DNA from: Mycolicibacterium tusciae | Lineage (GTDB): Bacteria > Actinomycetota > Actinomycetes > Mycobacteriales > Mycobacteriaceae | Direction of reading: 5' to 3' | Assembly (NCBI RefSeq): GCF_002086795.1 | Contig: NZ_MVIM01000018.1 | Coordinates: 1 to 64,000, forward strand | DNA: 64,000 bases | Shown: in pieces, positions 25,516 to 34,434 of the stretch | Position numbering within the stretch: position 1 is the first letter of the stretch | Layout of the letters: each line of letters begins with the position of its first letter | Notes under the pieces: generated by a model | The model's database searches: none | Told to the model about the DNA's origin: nothing | What the model saw: only the letters and a program-made list of their open reading frames with translations | Position numbers and translations under genes: made by a program

Positions 25516-26238
25516 ATGGCCCTTCAACCGGTGAACCGCCGCTCGGTGCCCGAGGATGTGTTCGAACAGATCGTCGCCGAGGTGCTCAGCGGCGAAATGC
25601 AGCCCGGAGAATCGCTGCCCAGTGAGCGCAGGCTCGCCGAGGTGCTCGGGGTTTCGCGGCCCGCCGTGCGCGAGGCGCTCAAGCGCCTCACCGCGGCAGG
25701 TCTGGTCGAGGTGCGTCAGGGCGACGCCACCACGGTGCGCGATTTCCGTCGCCACGCCGGCCTCGACCTGCTGCCCCGGCTGCTCCTCCGAGCGGGCGAA
25801 CTCGATGTGTCCGTCGTGCGCAGCATTCTGGAGACCCGCTTACACAACGGACCCAAAGTCGCCGAACTCGCCGCCCAGCGGCGTACTCCCGAACTCGCCG
25901 GAATCCTCGATGAGGCGTTGCTTGCCCTGGCCGCCGAGACCGACCCCGTCGAGCGGCAGCGGTGCGCACTGACGTTCTGGGATCACATCGTCGACGGTGC
26001 GGACTCGATCGCACTCCGGCTGATGTACAACACGCTTCGCGCCACCTACGAGCCCGCGCTACCTGCCCTTGCCGCGGTCATGGCCGACGAGGTGGGCCGC
26101 CCGCAGGCCTACCGCGAATTGGCCGATGCGATCGCCGCCGGCGACTCTGCGCGGGCCAGACAAGCCGCACACGACCTACTCGAACCCGCGACGACCTCGC
26201 TCCTGTCCGCCCTCGATGACCTCAAGGACCAATCATGA
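25516..26238 (+). CDS. GntR-family regulator, FadR subfamily
   Basis: A 240-residue FadR-type regulator: winged helix in the first 75 residues (VFEQIVAEVLSGEMQPGESLPSERRLAEVLGVSRPAVREALKRL is the family signature region, with a wing at AAGLVEVRQGDATTV) and an all-helical FCD ligand domain with RSILETRLHNGP and a later HIVDGA motif that may hold metal-binding residues. Its stop overlaps the ATG of a fatty-acid-hydroxylase gene by four bases, so it almost surely controls that enzyme. The palindrome at 25470-25480 is its probable operator. Confidence 0.9.
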   Translation: MALQPVNRRSVPEDVFEQIVAEVLSGEMQPGESLPSERRLAEVLGVSRPAVREALKRLTAAGLVEVRQGDATTVRDFRRHAGLDLLPRLLLRAGELDVSVVRSILETRLHNGPKVAELAAQRRTPELAGILDEALLALAAETDPVERQRCALTFWDHIVDGADSIALRLMYNTLRATYEPALPALAAVMADEVGRPQAYRELADAIAAGDSARARQAAHDLLEPATTSLLSALDDLKDQS

Positions 26239-26909
26239 CCACCGCCGCCGCACGTACCGCACGCAAGAAGATGACGCTGCGCGACGCCGCCCGACAATTC
26301 CTCAAGTACCCCTCCCCCTGGATGATTGGCGCTGTCCTCGTCGTCGCGGTGGTCGCGCGGGTCATCGTCGGCGACTGGCAGCTCACCGACGCCCTCGTAC
26401 CGCTGGCCATCGTGGCGGTGTTCCCATTCTTCGAGTGGATGATCCACGTGTTCATCCTGCACTGGCGCCCGAAACGGGTGGGCCGGCTCACGATCGACCC
26501 ACTGCTGTCCAGGGAGCACCGCGCCCACCACGTGGATCCGCGCAGCCTCCCCCTGATCTTCATCCCCTGGAAATCGCTTGCGACATGGGTACTTCCGCTC
26601 GCAATCGGAACGGCACTGCTGGCGTTCCCCCGGCTCGGGATGGGCCTGACATTCCTGGTGTGCATCGCAGTGGCGGGGCTGGTTTACGAGTGGACCCATT
26701 ACCTGATCCATACCGACTACAAGCCCAAAACCGCTGTCTATCGGTCGATTTGGCGCAATCATCGCAATCACCACTACAAGAACGAGCACTATTGGTTCAC
26801 GGTCACCAGTTCCGGCACTGCAGACCGCGTGCTGCAGACGTACCCGGACCCGGCCGCGGTGGAGAACTCACCGACGGTCAAGAACCTGCACGCCGAGGTG
26901 CCGGCCTAG
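26235..26909 (+). CDS. Sterol desaturase/fatty acid hydroxylase superfamily membrane protein
   Basis: A 224-residue membrane di-iron protein with the His clusters of the superfamily: HVFILH, EHRAHH, HYLIH and RNHRNHHYKNEHYWF, separated by hydrophobic segments (about residues 28-70 and 110-155). Members hydroxylate or desaturate lipids or carotenoids at the membrane using O2 and an electron donor. It begins inside the stop of the FadR gene (ATGA), so expression depends on that operon and probably on an acyl or similar ligand. Substrate unknown. Confidence 0.88.
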   Translation: MTTAAARTARKKMTLRDAARQFLKYPSPWMIGAVLVVAVVARVIVGDWQLTDALVPLAIVAVFPFFEWMIHVFILHWRPKRVGRLTIDPLLSREHRAHHVDPRSLPLIFIPWKSLATWVLPLAIGTALLAFPRLGMGLTFLVCIAVAGLVYEWTHYLIHTDYKPKTAVYRSIWRNHRNHHYKNEHYWFTVTSSGTADRVLQTYPDPAAVENSPTVKNLHAEVPA

Positions 26910-26916
26910 CGAAACG

Positions 26917-27654
26917 CTACGCCTCGACGATGATCGGATCGCCGATCCGAACCGTGTTGTAGTACCAGTCCGCGTTGTCCGGGCTGAGGTTGATGCAACC
27001 GTGGCTGACATTCTCATAGCCCTGGGAACCGGTCGACCACGGCGCGCCGTGCACGTAGACACCGCCCCACGTGACACGCACCGCGTCGTAGACGGTGAGC
27101 TTGTAGCCCTCCGGATCGTCCAGCGGGATGCCGATCGTCCGCGAATCCATGATCACGACCGATTGCTTCTCGAGTGCGGTGAAGCTTCCGGTCGGTGTCG
27201 CGAACCCGTACTTGCCCATCGACGCGGGCATTTCGCGCATGACCTCACCATCCACGCTGACGGTGAAGGTGTGATTGCTGATGCTGGCGACTCCGACCGT
27301 GGCCGACCCGGTCTGGAAATTCGCCTTCGTGCCATCGACGGACAGCGCAATCGTGCTGTGCGCCGGCCAGAACTCCGTCGGATTCCATTGCATGACATGG
27401 TCATTGAGCCAGCTGAACTCACCCGCAGGCGTGTCCGTTGACGTGATCTCGAGGCTACGCTCCGCCGCCGCACGATCCGCGATGCGCCCCGCGAAGGTCA
27501 CGGTGACCGGATGCGCCACACCGACTGTCATGCCGGACGGCGAGATGCTGACCACGTCAGTCGGAGTGGAGACACCGGCGGACACGGTCGCAACGGAGCC
27601 GGACAGGGCGGCAACCATGACGGCGATCACGGCCACGAATCGAAGCTTCAGCAC
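26917..27654 (-). CDS. L,D-transpeptidase (Ig-like plus YkuD domain)
   Basis: A 245-residue exported enzyme: signal sequence in the first 27 residues, an Ig-like domain (about 35-120), and a C-terminal YkuD catalytic domain with VYVHGAPWS and SHGCINLS, giving catalytic His218 and Cys220. It makes 3-3 cross-links between meso-diaminopimelate residues in peptidoglycan in the periplasm and is beta-lactam (carbapenem) sensitive by family. The architecture matches LdtMt1-type enzymes. The stop is seven bases from that of the convergent hydroxylase gene, and the upstream 120 bp shows no clear regulatory element. Confidence 0.92.
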   Translation of the reverse strand: MLKLRFVAVIAVMVAALSGSVATVSAGVSTPTDVVSISPSGMTVGVAHPVTVTFAGRIADRAAAERSLEITSTDTPAGEFSWLNDHVMQWNPTEFWPAHSTIALSVDGTKANFQTGSATVGVASISNHTFTVSVDGEVMREMPASMGKYGFATPTGSFTALEKQSVVIMDSRTIGIPLDDPEGYKLTVYDAVRVTWGGVYVHGAPWSTGSQGYENVSHGCINLSPDNADWYYNTVRIGDPIIVEA

Positions 27655-27777
27655 ACTTTCATCCTAGTTCGTCCGGGAGAGTCAGCGAGGTAGCCGCAAG
27701 TCCCACGGGCCGCCGCATGTCGTCACCAATATTGTTTTCCATATCGACAGATCATCGAATCCGCCGCTCAGAACGTT

Positions 27778-28395
27778 TCAAACGGCATCGATTCGCGCGG
27801 GTGTAGCGAGCCGGTTCACTGCCAGCAACGCATAGCCGACGGCGAGCACACCGCCGCCCAGCACACTGACGTTGAGCAGCACCGTAGCCACGCCGACACT
27901 GGCGGGATCCAGGAAATAGTAGGGCGCGCGGCGGCCGGCCTCGTTGAGAATCACGACAGCCACCACGACATAGAGCGCGGGATACGTCAGCCATGCCACC
28001 GGATGCCACCAGTGCACCCGTCCCTGCCCACGCCCGACGAGCAGCCAGTCGCTGACCGCCAGGACCGGCACGCCGACGTGCAGCAGGAAGTTCGCGACCG
28101 TGTAACCCATGCTCCGTTCCGTCAACAGCAGATTCCACACGACACCGGCGATCAAGACATAAAGCACGACTGCTCCGCGGAGCCCCACCCGGGCGTCGGC
28201 GCGTGGCGAGACCAGAGTCCACAGGTAATACGCCGCGGCGAGGATGTTGACCTGATAAGTGAAGGTGATCAGCCGCCACGTCACGCCAGAACGCGAGGAA
28301 AGCTCGACGGCCACCAGCGCGATGAGCACCGCGGCCACGATCGAGACACGCAGCACCAGACGCAGAAACGCGGGACCGGTGACCGATGCCGTCAC
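27778..28395 (-). CDS. Pr6Pr-family membrane protein
   Basis: A 205-residue protein with six predicted membrane helices and the family pattern WRLITFTYQVNILAAAYYLW (about residues 40-59), NFLLHVGVP, and WHPVAWLTYPALY. The family is related to eukaryotic FAR-17a/AIG1 lipases, but the bacterial members are uncharacterised. Its ATG overlaps by four bases the stop of the preceding Pro-rich protein gene, so they form an operon. Confidence 0.8.
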   Translation of the reverse strand: MTASVTGPAFLRLVLRVSIVAAVLIALVAVELSSRSGVTWRLITFTYQVNILAAAYYLWTLVSPRADARVGLRGAVVLYVLIAGVVWNLLLTERSMGYTVANFLLHVGVPVLAVSDWLLVGRGQGRVHWWHPVAWLTYPALYVVVAVVILNEAGRRAPYYFLDPASVGVATVLLNVSVLGGGVLAVGYALLAVNRLATPARIDAV

Positions 28396-29780
28396 TGAGG
28401 CGGCAGCAGCGGCGGCGCCTCCGGTGGCGGCGCAGGGGCGTCGGGCGGCACCGCAGCGGCTTCGGGCGGTGGCGCGGGCGGAGCGCCCGGCGCCGGAGGT
28501 GCCCCCGCGGCGGCGGGCACGGGTGCCTGTGGTGCGGGGGCCTCGTCGTTCCCGCCGATGTTCGACAGCCGGTCCTTGAGCCGGGTCAGCAGACCTGGGC
28601 GCTGCTGCACCGGCGTCGGCTGCGCGGGGACCAGACCCGGTGCCGGCGGCGCGGCTGCGGGCGGCAGCGCTTCGATCGGGGCGACGGGCGGGGGCAAAAC
28701 GGGAGCCTCCGGAACCGTGGCGTCGATTGGGGCGGCCGACGGAATGCCGTCGACCGGCGGAGTCTCGGGAATATCGGCAGGGGCGGCCTCGGGCGGTGCC
28801 ACCTCGGTGGGTGGCGCTTCCGGCAGGGGCGCCGGTGCGATCGGAATCGGGGCGGCGGCGCTCGGCGCGGCGGGCAGGGCGGCACCGGCGGCGGCCGACG
28901 CGATGTCAGGGGACGTCTTGGCCGCGGGCCGTGGCTCTGGTGCGGCGATGTCCCGCTCGGGCGTCACCTCGAGGCTGACGGCCACGGACACCGAGACGAC
29001 GAACGTCACTGCACCCGCCACGAGCATGGCCAGCGGGCCGGTCGTGCCGAGCTGCCTGCGGCGCTCCCTCGGCGCCCGCTCACCGACACGGCCGATCTCG
29101 ATGACCTCCGAGTTGTGCGCTGACGCGAGCGCGGCGCCCCTGGCCAATGCGAGTTCGGATTCGGCCGGAACGTACACCGGCACCCCCAAGATGTCCTCGA
29201 GCCGGGGCACGACGCCGTGGAGTTCACTCCCCGAACCGACCACGACCAACGCCTCAGGGGGCCAGTCCGCCCGCGTGAACACGGCACTCAGCCACCGAAG
29301 CAAGGCCTCTTCGGTGTCGATCGCATGGTTGACGGCAGTCTGCACGGCGCCATCGCCGGAGTGAACGATCAGCGTGATCACCGTTTCGGGCTCGATCACA
29401 CACACCGCGGTCACTTCGTACCCGATGACCTCGGCGATTCCCCATGCCAGGGCTTCCGTCGCCTCGGGCATCCGAATGGGCACCACGTTGTCAAAACCGC
29501 GGTCGTTCAACGACTTCAACAGCAACGAGGCCTCAGCGTCGGCCCCCTCACTCCACGTCACACCAATCGAGTGCAAGCGCTGACCACGGGTTGCCGCGAT
29601 CGCCTCGGTCCGCAGCACGGCGGCGGCCGCCTTCTCCGAGGTGTCGAACGGCGTCGCGTGCCGGCCGGAAACGATTTCGAAGGCTTCACGGTCGACCGTA
29701 GAACCGTCGGCGTCCTGCCCTTCGACGAGCACGAGACCGACGGCGGACGGCGTCACCGATAAGCCGAGTACGGCGTCCAT
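28392..29780 (-). CDS. Actinobacterial ATPase-like protein with one TM helix and Pro/Ala-rich tail (DUF7159-like)
   Basis: A 462-residue three-part protein. The N-terminal part (about 1-235) begins MDAVLGLSVTPSAVGLVLVEGQ, an actin-ATPase-like fold start seen in a mycobacterial family. A membrane helix follows (about 250-270, LAMLVAGAVTFVVSVSVAV), then nearly 190 residues of Pro/Ala-rich sequence, presumably crossing the cell wall, with one short basic segment (GLLTRLKDRLSNIGG). The ATG at 29780 is preceded by GGAAGGG. It is the first gene of an operon with the Pr6Pr membrane protein. A cytoplasmic sensor linked to an external tail is suggested; the function is unknown. Confidence 0.78.
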   Translation of the reverse strand: MDAVLGLSVTPSAVGLVLVEGQDADGSTVDREAFEIVSGRHATPFDTSEKAAAAVLRTEAIAATRGQRLHSIGVTWSEGADAEASLLLKSLNDRGFDNVVPIRMPEATEALAWGIAEVIGYEVTAVCVIEPETVITLIVHSGDGAVQTAVNHAIDTEEALLRWLSAVFTRADWPPEALVVVGSGSELHGVVPRLEDILGVPVYVPAESELALARGAALASAHNSEVIEIGRVGERAPRERRRQLGTTGPLAMLVAGAVTFVVSVSVAVSLEVTPERDIAAPEPRPAAKTSPDIASAAAGAALPAAPSAAAPIPIAPAPLPEAPPTEVAPPEAAPADIPETPPVDGIPSAAPIDATVPEAPVLPPPVAPIEALPPAAAPPAPGLVPAQPTPVQQRPGLLTRLKDRLSNIGGNDEAPAPQAPVPAAAGAPPAPGAPPAPPPEAAAVPPDAPAPPPEAPPLLPPQ

Positions 29781-29909
29781 ACCACCCTTCCGGACGTCCA
29801 TCTGTTCGGGGTGACCTTACCCGCGCCCGCGTGAGCTGGCTCACCGGGCGGGGGTCCCGGCAGCCGCGCGAAGGTCTTCATACCTGCTCGGCGGTGTGCT
29901 GTACCGACG

Positions 29910-29940
29910 AAAGCCACTGCACGTTCACGACTGTGGCTTT
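29910..29940. repeat. Perfect 8-bp inverted repeat in a divergent promoter region
   Basis: AAAGCCAC (29910-29917) and GTGGCTTT (29933-29940) are perfect inverted copies separated by 15 bases, 64 bases before the peptide transporter start. It could be an operator or a stem-loop in the transporter leader. The rest of this 224-bp divergent region shows nothing clear. Confidence 0.5.
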
Positions 29941-30004
29941 GCCCGCGCGCCGCGCTCTTTCGATCGGTCGGCCCGATTGCGTCCCGAGTGGCAGGGTGAC
30001 GCCC

Positions 30005-31471
30005 ATGGCAGCGACAGGACATCTGGCGGGCACACCTGCCGGGCGCACGGTGTTCGGCCATCCGATCGGTTTGACGAACCTGTTCGGAGTCGAGCTCTGG
30101 GAGCGATTCTCGTTCTACGGGATGCTGACAATCCTCGGGTATTACCTCTACTACTCGCTCACCGACGGTGGCCTTGGCATGCCCAAAGCCACCGCCACCG
30201 GGATCGTGGGCGCCTACGGCGGGCTGGTCTACCTGGCGACAGTCCTGGGCGGCTGGATCGCCGACCGGGTGCTCGGCATGGAGCGAACCGTCTTCTACGG
30301 CGGCCTGGTGGTGATGTGCGGTCACATCGCGCTCGCCTTCGTACCGGGGTTCGCCGGTGTCGCCGTCGGGCTCGTCTTGGTGGCGCTCGGTTCGGGCGCG
30401 TTGAAGGCCAATGCGTCGTCGCTGCTCGGCACGCTCTACGAGAAAGACGATCCGCGCTGCGACGGCGGCTTCACCCTGTTCTATCTGGGCATCAACCTGG
30501 GTGGCTTCATCGGACCGCTCGTGACGGGCCTGCTGCAGACGCGGATCGGGTTCCACTGGGGATTCGGTGCCGCTGCCGTGGGGATGGCGCTGGGACTCAC
30601 GCAATATGTCGTGTTCCGACGCAACCTCGGCGACCACGGCCGAATCGTTCCGAACCCGTTACCCCGCACCGCGATTGGCTGGTACGCGGGCGTCGCGGTC
30701 ATCACGGTCGCGGTGATTGCGGCCGCGTTCGTGACAGGCCTGGTCAAGCTGTCCAATCTGTCGCAGGTCACAACCGGGGTGCTCGTCGCCGCGGCGGTCG
30801 CCTACTTCGTCGTGATGCTGACGAGTTCGAAGGTGGCACCCATCGAGCGGACCAGGCTGCGGGCGTTCATTCCACTGTTCATCGCCAATGCGGTGTTCTG
30901 GTCGTTGTTTCAGCAGATCTTCACCGTGCTCGCGATCTACTCCGACGAACGGATGAACTGGTCGATCTTCGGCTGGACCGCGCCGTCGAGCTGGATCGGA
31001 TCGATCGAACCGGTATGGATCATCCTGCTCTCACCACTGTTCGCGATCATGTGGACCCGGCTCGGTCAGCGCGCGCCCACCACCCCACGGAAGTTCGCCT
31101 ATGGCGTCATCGGTATGGGCGTGGCGTTCCTGTTGTTTCTGCCGATGTCGGGTACGACGGGTAAGGCCGTTCCCGCACTGTGGGTGCTCGGCATCATGGC
31201 GGTGTTTGCGATCTCCGAACTGCTGTTGTCGCCGATCGGCCTTTCGGTCACGACAAAGCTTGCCCCAGAAGCGTTTCGGGCCCAGATGATGGCACTGTAC
31301 TTTTTCTCGGTCGGTGTGGGCACATCGATGTCGGGCGTGCTGTCGGGCTTCTACGATCCGGCACACGAGTTCGCATACTTCGGCGTTCTCGGCGCCGTCG
31401 CCGTATGCGTCGGTATCGGCGTATTCGCGTTGTCCCCCTGGATAAGCCGATTGATGGAAGGCGTGCACTGA
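30005..31471 (+). CDS. POT/PTR family proton-dependent oligopeptide transporter
   Basis: A 488-residue integral membrane protein of about 14 helices in the major facilitator superfamily. The POT signature ELWERFSFYG is at residues 30-39 (the ExxER proton-coupling motif), and FYLGINLGGFIGPL matches the second PTR family signature. It should import di- and tripeptides with protons. The ATG at 30005 is preferred over a GTG nine bases upstream. It is divergent from the ATPase-like gene and faces the threonine dehydratase gene ten bases away. Confidence 0.92.
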   Translation: MAATGHLAGTPAGRTVFGHPIGLTNLFGVELWERFSFYGMLTILGYYLYYSLTDGGLGMPKATATGIVGAYGGLVYLATVLGGWIADRVLGMERTVFYGGLVVMCGHIALAFVPGFAGVAVGLVLVALGSGALKANASSLLGTLYEKDDPRCDGGFTLFYLGINLGGFIGPLVTGLLQTRIGFHWGFGAAAVGMALGLTQYVVFRRNLGDHGRIVPNPLPRTAIGWYAGVAVITVAVIAAAFVTGLVKLSNLSQVTTGVLVAAAVAYFVVMLTSSKVAPIERTRLRAFIPLFIANAVFWSLFQQIFTVLAIYSDERMNWSIFGWTAPSSWIGSIEPVWIILLSPLFAIMWTRLGQRAPTTPRKFAYGVIGMGVAFLLFLPMSGTTGKAVPALWVLGIMAVFAISELLLSPIGLSVTTKLAPEAFRAQMMALYFFSVGVGTSMSGVLSGFYDPAHEFAYFGVLGAVAVCVGIGVFALSPWISRLMEGVH

Positions 31472-31481
31472 CGCCCGAAAG

Positions 31482-32423
31482 TCATCCCGCGAGGATGTCG
31501 CTCAGCGCACGTGGGTCGATGTTCCCGCCGGACAGCACCATCACGGTGCGACCGGGTGGCGTGTGACCCTGGCGGTAGGCCGCCAATGCGACCGCACCAC
31601 TGGGTTCACTGACCAGATGCGTCCTGGTCGCGAGTTCACGTACTGCGCTTTTGATCTCGCCCTCGGAAACGGTGATGATGCCGTCAAGCACCCGCTGCAG
31701 ATGCGCGAACGTCAACTCCGAGGGTTGCGACCGAAGGCCGTCGGCGATCGTGCGGTTCCGGTCTTCGATCGGCCAGTCCACCCGATGCCCCTTCGCGAGT
31801 GCCTCGGCGGTGTCGGCGGCGAGCTCGGGTTCCACGCCGAAGACACGGGCTTGCGGGCACAGCGCCTTGATGGCCGTGCCGATCCCGGAGGCCAGGCCGC
31901 CACCGCTCACCGGGACGAGGACGTTCTCGACGGCGGGCAGATCCTCGGCGATCTCGAGGCCGATCGTGCCCTGTCCCGCGATGATGTCGGGGTGGTCGAA
32001 CGGCGGAACCAGCACCCCGCCCGTCTGCTCGAGCACCTCGGCGGCGACCCGTTCGCGCTGCCCGGCATCGCAGAGCACCACTTCGGCGCCGTGACCGCGA
32101 GTGGCGTCGACCTTGACCGCAGGCGTCTCCTTCGGCATGACGATGGTCGCCGGAATTCCATAGACGGCGGCGGCGTATGCCACCGCCTGAGCGTGGTTTC
32201 CGCTGGAATACGCCACGACGCCGCGGGTGCGCACCGACTCGTCGAGGTTGCCGATCGCGCTGAACGCGCCGCGCACCTTGAAGGCGCCGATGGGCTGCAG
32301 GTTCTCGGGTTTGATCCACAGCGGCCGGTCGGCGTCGGCCCACAGCGTCGGGAGCAACGGCGTGCGCACCACGAACGCGTGAATCCGTATCGCCGCCGCC
32401 CTGATGTCGTCGATGGTCACCAT
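31482..32423 (-). CDS. Threonine/serine dehydratase
   Basis: A 313-residue fold-type II PLP enzyme. Lys49 in PIGAFKVRGA forms the Schiff base, SSGNHAQAVA binds the substrate carboxylate, SGGGLASG holds the phosphate, and VLSGGNID is near the end. The length matches the catabolic/biodegradative TdcB type without a C-terminal regulatory ACT domain. It converts L-threonine or L-serine to 2-oxobutyrate or pyruvate and ammonia. Start at ATG 32423 (MVTIDDIRAAA) fits the family; the frame extends further upstream without homology. It is divergent from the thioesterase gene. Confidence 0.92.
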   Translation of the reverse strand: MVTIDDIRAAAIRIHAFVVRTPLLPTLWADADRPLWIKPENLQPIGAFKVRGAFSAIGNLDESVRTRGVVAYSSGNHAQAVAYAAAVYGIPATIVMPKETPAVKVDATRGHGAEVVLCDAGQRERVAAEVLEQTGGVLVPPFDHPDIIAGQGTIGLEIAEDLPAVENVLVPVSGGGLASGIGTAIKALCPQARVFGVEPELAADTAEALAKGHRVDWPIEDRNRTIADGLRSQPSELTFAHLQRVLDGIITVSEGEIKSAVRELATRTHLVSEPSGAVALAAYRQGHTPPGRTVMVLSGGNIDPRALSDILAG

Positions 32424-32495
32424 GTCCACGGGTTCAGTCTTCCCGAACGTCAACACGCTGCAACCCTGGCCGGGCCTGCTCGCTAGGGTGATGCG

Positions 32496-32945
32496 GTGAC
32501 CTCGTTTTCGTTGCCGATCACGCCGCGTTACGCCGAGGTCGATCAGCAGGGCGTCGTTTTCAACGGTCACTACCTCACCTGGTTCGATGAGGCGTGCACC
32601 GGCTTCCTCGACCATCTCGACGTCACCTATCCGGGGCTGATCGCGAGCGGGTACGACATCCAGGTGGTGCACAGCGAGATCGACTTCAAGGGCCCGGTCA
32701 GGTGGCGTGACGCCGTCCGCGTCGAGGTCAACTGCGACAGAATCGGATCCACCAGCTTCACCCTCGCTTTCAACGTGTTGCGCGGCAAGGACGGCGAACC
32801 CGCCGCCGAGCACCAGTCCGCGGTACGCGGTCACAACGTCTACGTCGTCGTCTCGACCGAAGATTGGGCCAAACGCCCCATCCCGCCGCTGCTGCGCGAA
32901 GCGCTCACTTCGGTTGAGCGGCAACCCCATAACGTGTCCGACTGA
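32496..32945 (+). CDS. 4HBT-type acyl-CoA thioesterase
   Basis: A 149-residue hotdog protein with the 4-hydroxybenzoyl-CoA thioesterase pattern PRYAEVDQQGVVFNGHYLTWFDEA (about residues 10-33): the Asp and the following NxxY/H block are the catalytic region. Later HSEIDFKGPVRWRDAVRV is the conserved second strand pair. It should hydrolyse aromatic or medium-chain acyl-CoA. It starts at GTG 32496 and leads a run of four plus-strand genes ending at 34959. Confidence 0.88.
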   Translation: MTSFSLPITPRYAEVDQQGVVFNGHYLTWFDEACTGFLDHLDVTYPGLIASGYDIQVVHSEIDFKGPVRWRDAVRVEVNCDRIGSTSFTLAFNVLRGKDGEPAAEHQSAVRGHNVYVVVSTEDWAKRPIPPLLREALTSVERQPHNVSD

Positions 32946-32970
32946 GCCGACACATCTGTACGGTCGACGA

Positions 32971-34014
32971 ATGGGCCACGATCACGATCACGGACATCAG
33001 CGCGACCTTCCGCCGGGGATGATCGAACAGCTCGAGCTCGCCTATGCGGGCGTGGCATCGTTCGGGCACCGGCCCTTCCTCACCGAGGTCGAACAGCTGG
33101 AGTCGTGGCGACCGGACGTGGCGATCGTCGGGGCGCCGTTCGATGTCGGGACCACGAACCGGCCGGGCGCCCGCTTCGGTCCGCGCGCGATTCGGGCCAC
33201 TGCCTACGAACCCGGCACCTACCACCTCGATCTCGGCCTCGAGATCTTCGACTGGCTCGAGGTCGTCGACTTCGGCGACGCGTACTGCCCGCACGGGCAG
33301 ACCGAGGTCTCGCACAACAACATCCGAGAGCGCGTGCACGCCATCGCGTCGCGCGGCATCGTGCCCGTCATCCTGGGCGGCGACCACTCGATCACCTGGC
33401 CCGCCGCGACCGCCGTCGCCGACGTCCACGGCTACGGCAACGTGGGCATCGTGCACTTCGATGCGCACGCCGACACCGCCGACGAGATCGAAGGCAACCT
33501 CGCCAGCCACGGCACGCCGATGCGACGGCTCATCGAATCCGGTGCCGTTCCCGGCAGCCATTTCGTTCAGGTCGGCCTGCGCGGCTACTGGCCGCCACAG
33601 GACACCTTCGAGTGGATGCAAGAACAGCGCATGACGTGGCACACCATGCAGGAGATCTGGGATCGCGGCTTCAAGGAGGTCATGCGCGACGCGGTGAACG
33701 AGGCGCTCGCCAAGGCCGAGAAGCTCTATGTTTCCGTCGACATCGACGTGCTTGATCCCGCGCATGCACCCGGCACCGGGACCCCGGAGCCGGGCGGCAT
33801 CACCACGGCGGACCTGCTGAGGTTGGTTCGGCAACTCTGTCGCGAACACGACGTCGTCGGCGTCGACGTCGTGGAGGTGGCTCCGGCCTACGACCACGCG
33901 GAGCTGACGGTGAACGCCGCGCACCGCGTGGTCTTCGAGGCGTTGGGCGGCATGGCCGCCCGCCGCCGGGATGCCGCACCCGACGCCGCGCCTCCGGGAC
34001 CACCGGCCCGGTAG
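32971..34014 (+). CDS. Agmatinase / ureohydrolase family protein
   Basis: The 347-residue protein has all Mn-cluster motifs of the arginase/agmatinase family: GGDHS, HFDAHAD and SVDIDVLDPAHAPGTGTPEPGG. Members release urea from agmatine, arginine, guanidinobutyrate or guanidine. The substrate is not evident; the overall length suits agmatinase. Unusually it begins with a His-rich stretch (GHDHDHGHQRD) that may bind divalent metal. The gene begins 25 bp after the thioesterase and is followed by DCC-family and acetyltransferase genes. A group II decarboxylase elsewhere in the window could supply an amine, but no pathway is shown. Confidence 0.88.
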   Translation: MGHDHDHGHQRDLPPGMIEQLELAYAGVASFGHRPFLTEVEQLESWRPDVAIVGAPFDVGTTNRPGARFGPRAIRATAYEPGTYHLDLGLEIFDWLEVVDFGDAYCPHGQTEVSHNNIRERVHAIASRGIVPVILGGDHSITWPAATAVADVHGYGNVGIVHFDAHADTADEIEGNLASHGTPMRRLIESGAVPGSHFVQVGLRGYWPPQDTFEWMQEQRMTWHTMQEIWDRGFKEVMRDAVNEALAKAEKLYVSVDIDVLDPAHAPGTGTPEPGGITTADLLRLVRQLCREHDVVGVDVVEVAPAYDHAELTVNAAHRVVFEALGGMAARRRDAAPDAAPPGPPAR

Positions 34015-34049
34015 TCTCCGGCGGGGACGCCGACGAGGATAATGAGGGC

Positions 34050-34427
34050 ATGTCCGGAACACTGTTCTTCGATGGCAACTGTGGGATGTGCACCCGATCG
34101 CGGAACTTCCTGCTGAAACTCAACCGCACCGGCGACCTGCACACCGAACCGCTGCAGACACCCGGCACTGCGGAGCGGCTCGGCGTCGCCGATTCGAACC
34201 TGATGGATTCGGTGCGTTGGCTGGACGCCGAGGGAAACGTGTACTCGGGGGCCGAGGCGGCCAACGCCGCGGTATCGGTCGCCCTCGGCACCCGGATTCC
34301 GCTGATGATCTACCGCATCCCCGGTATTCGAGCACTCGAGGAAGCGGTCTACCGCTGGGTCGCCGACCATCGGTACCGCTTCCCCGGCACCACCCCATAC
34401 TGCGAATCGAATCCGGTCGCCTGCTGA
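34050..34427 (+). CDS. DCC1-like thiol-disulfide oxidoreductase family protein (DUF393)
   Basis: A 125-residue protein with the DCC motif FFDGNCGMCTRS (Cys11 and Cys14), the predicted redox pair of a thioredoxin-like fold. The remainder follows DUF393 with DSVRWLDAEGNVYSGAEAANAAV and a C-terminal YRFPGTTPYCESNP. Its partner is unknown. It lies 35 bp after the agmatinase gene and 7 bp before the acetyltransferase gene. Confidence 0.85.
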   Translation: MSGTLFFDGNCGMCTRSRNFLLKLNRTGDLHTEPLQTPGTAERLGVADSNLMDSVRWLDAEGNVYSGAEAANAAVSVALGTRIPLMIYRIPGIRALEEAVYRWVADHRYRFPGTTPYCESNPVAC

Positions 34428-34434
34428 ACGGCCG

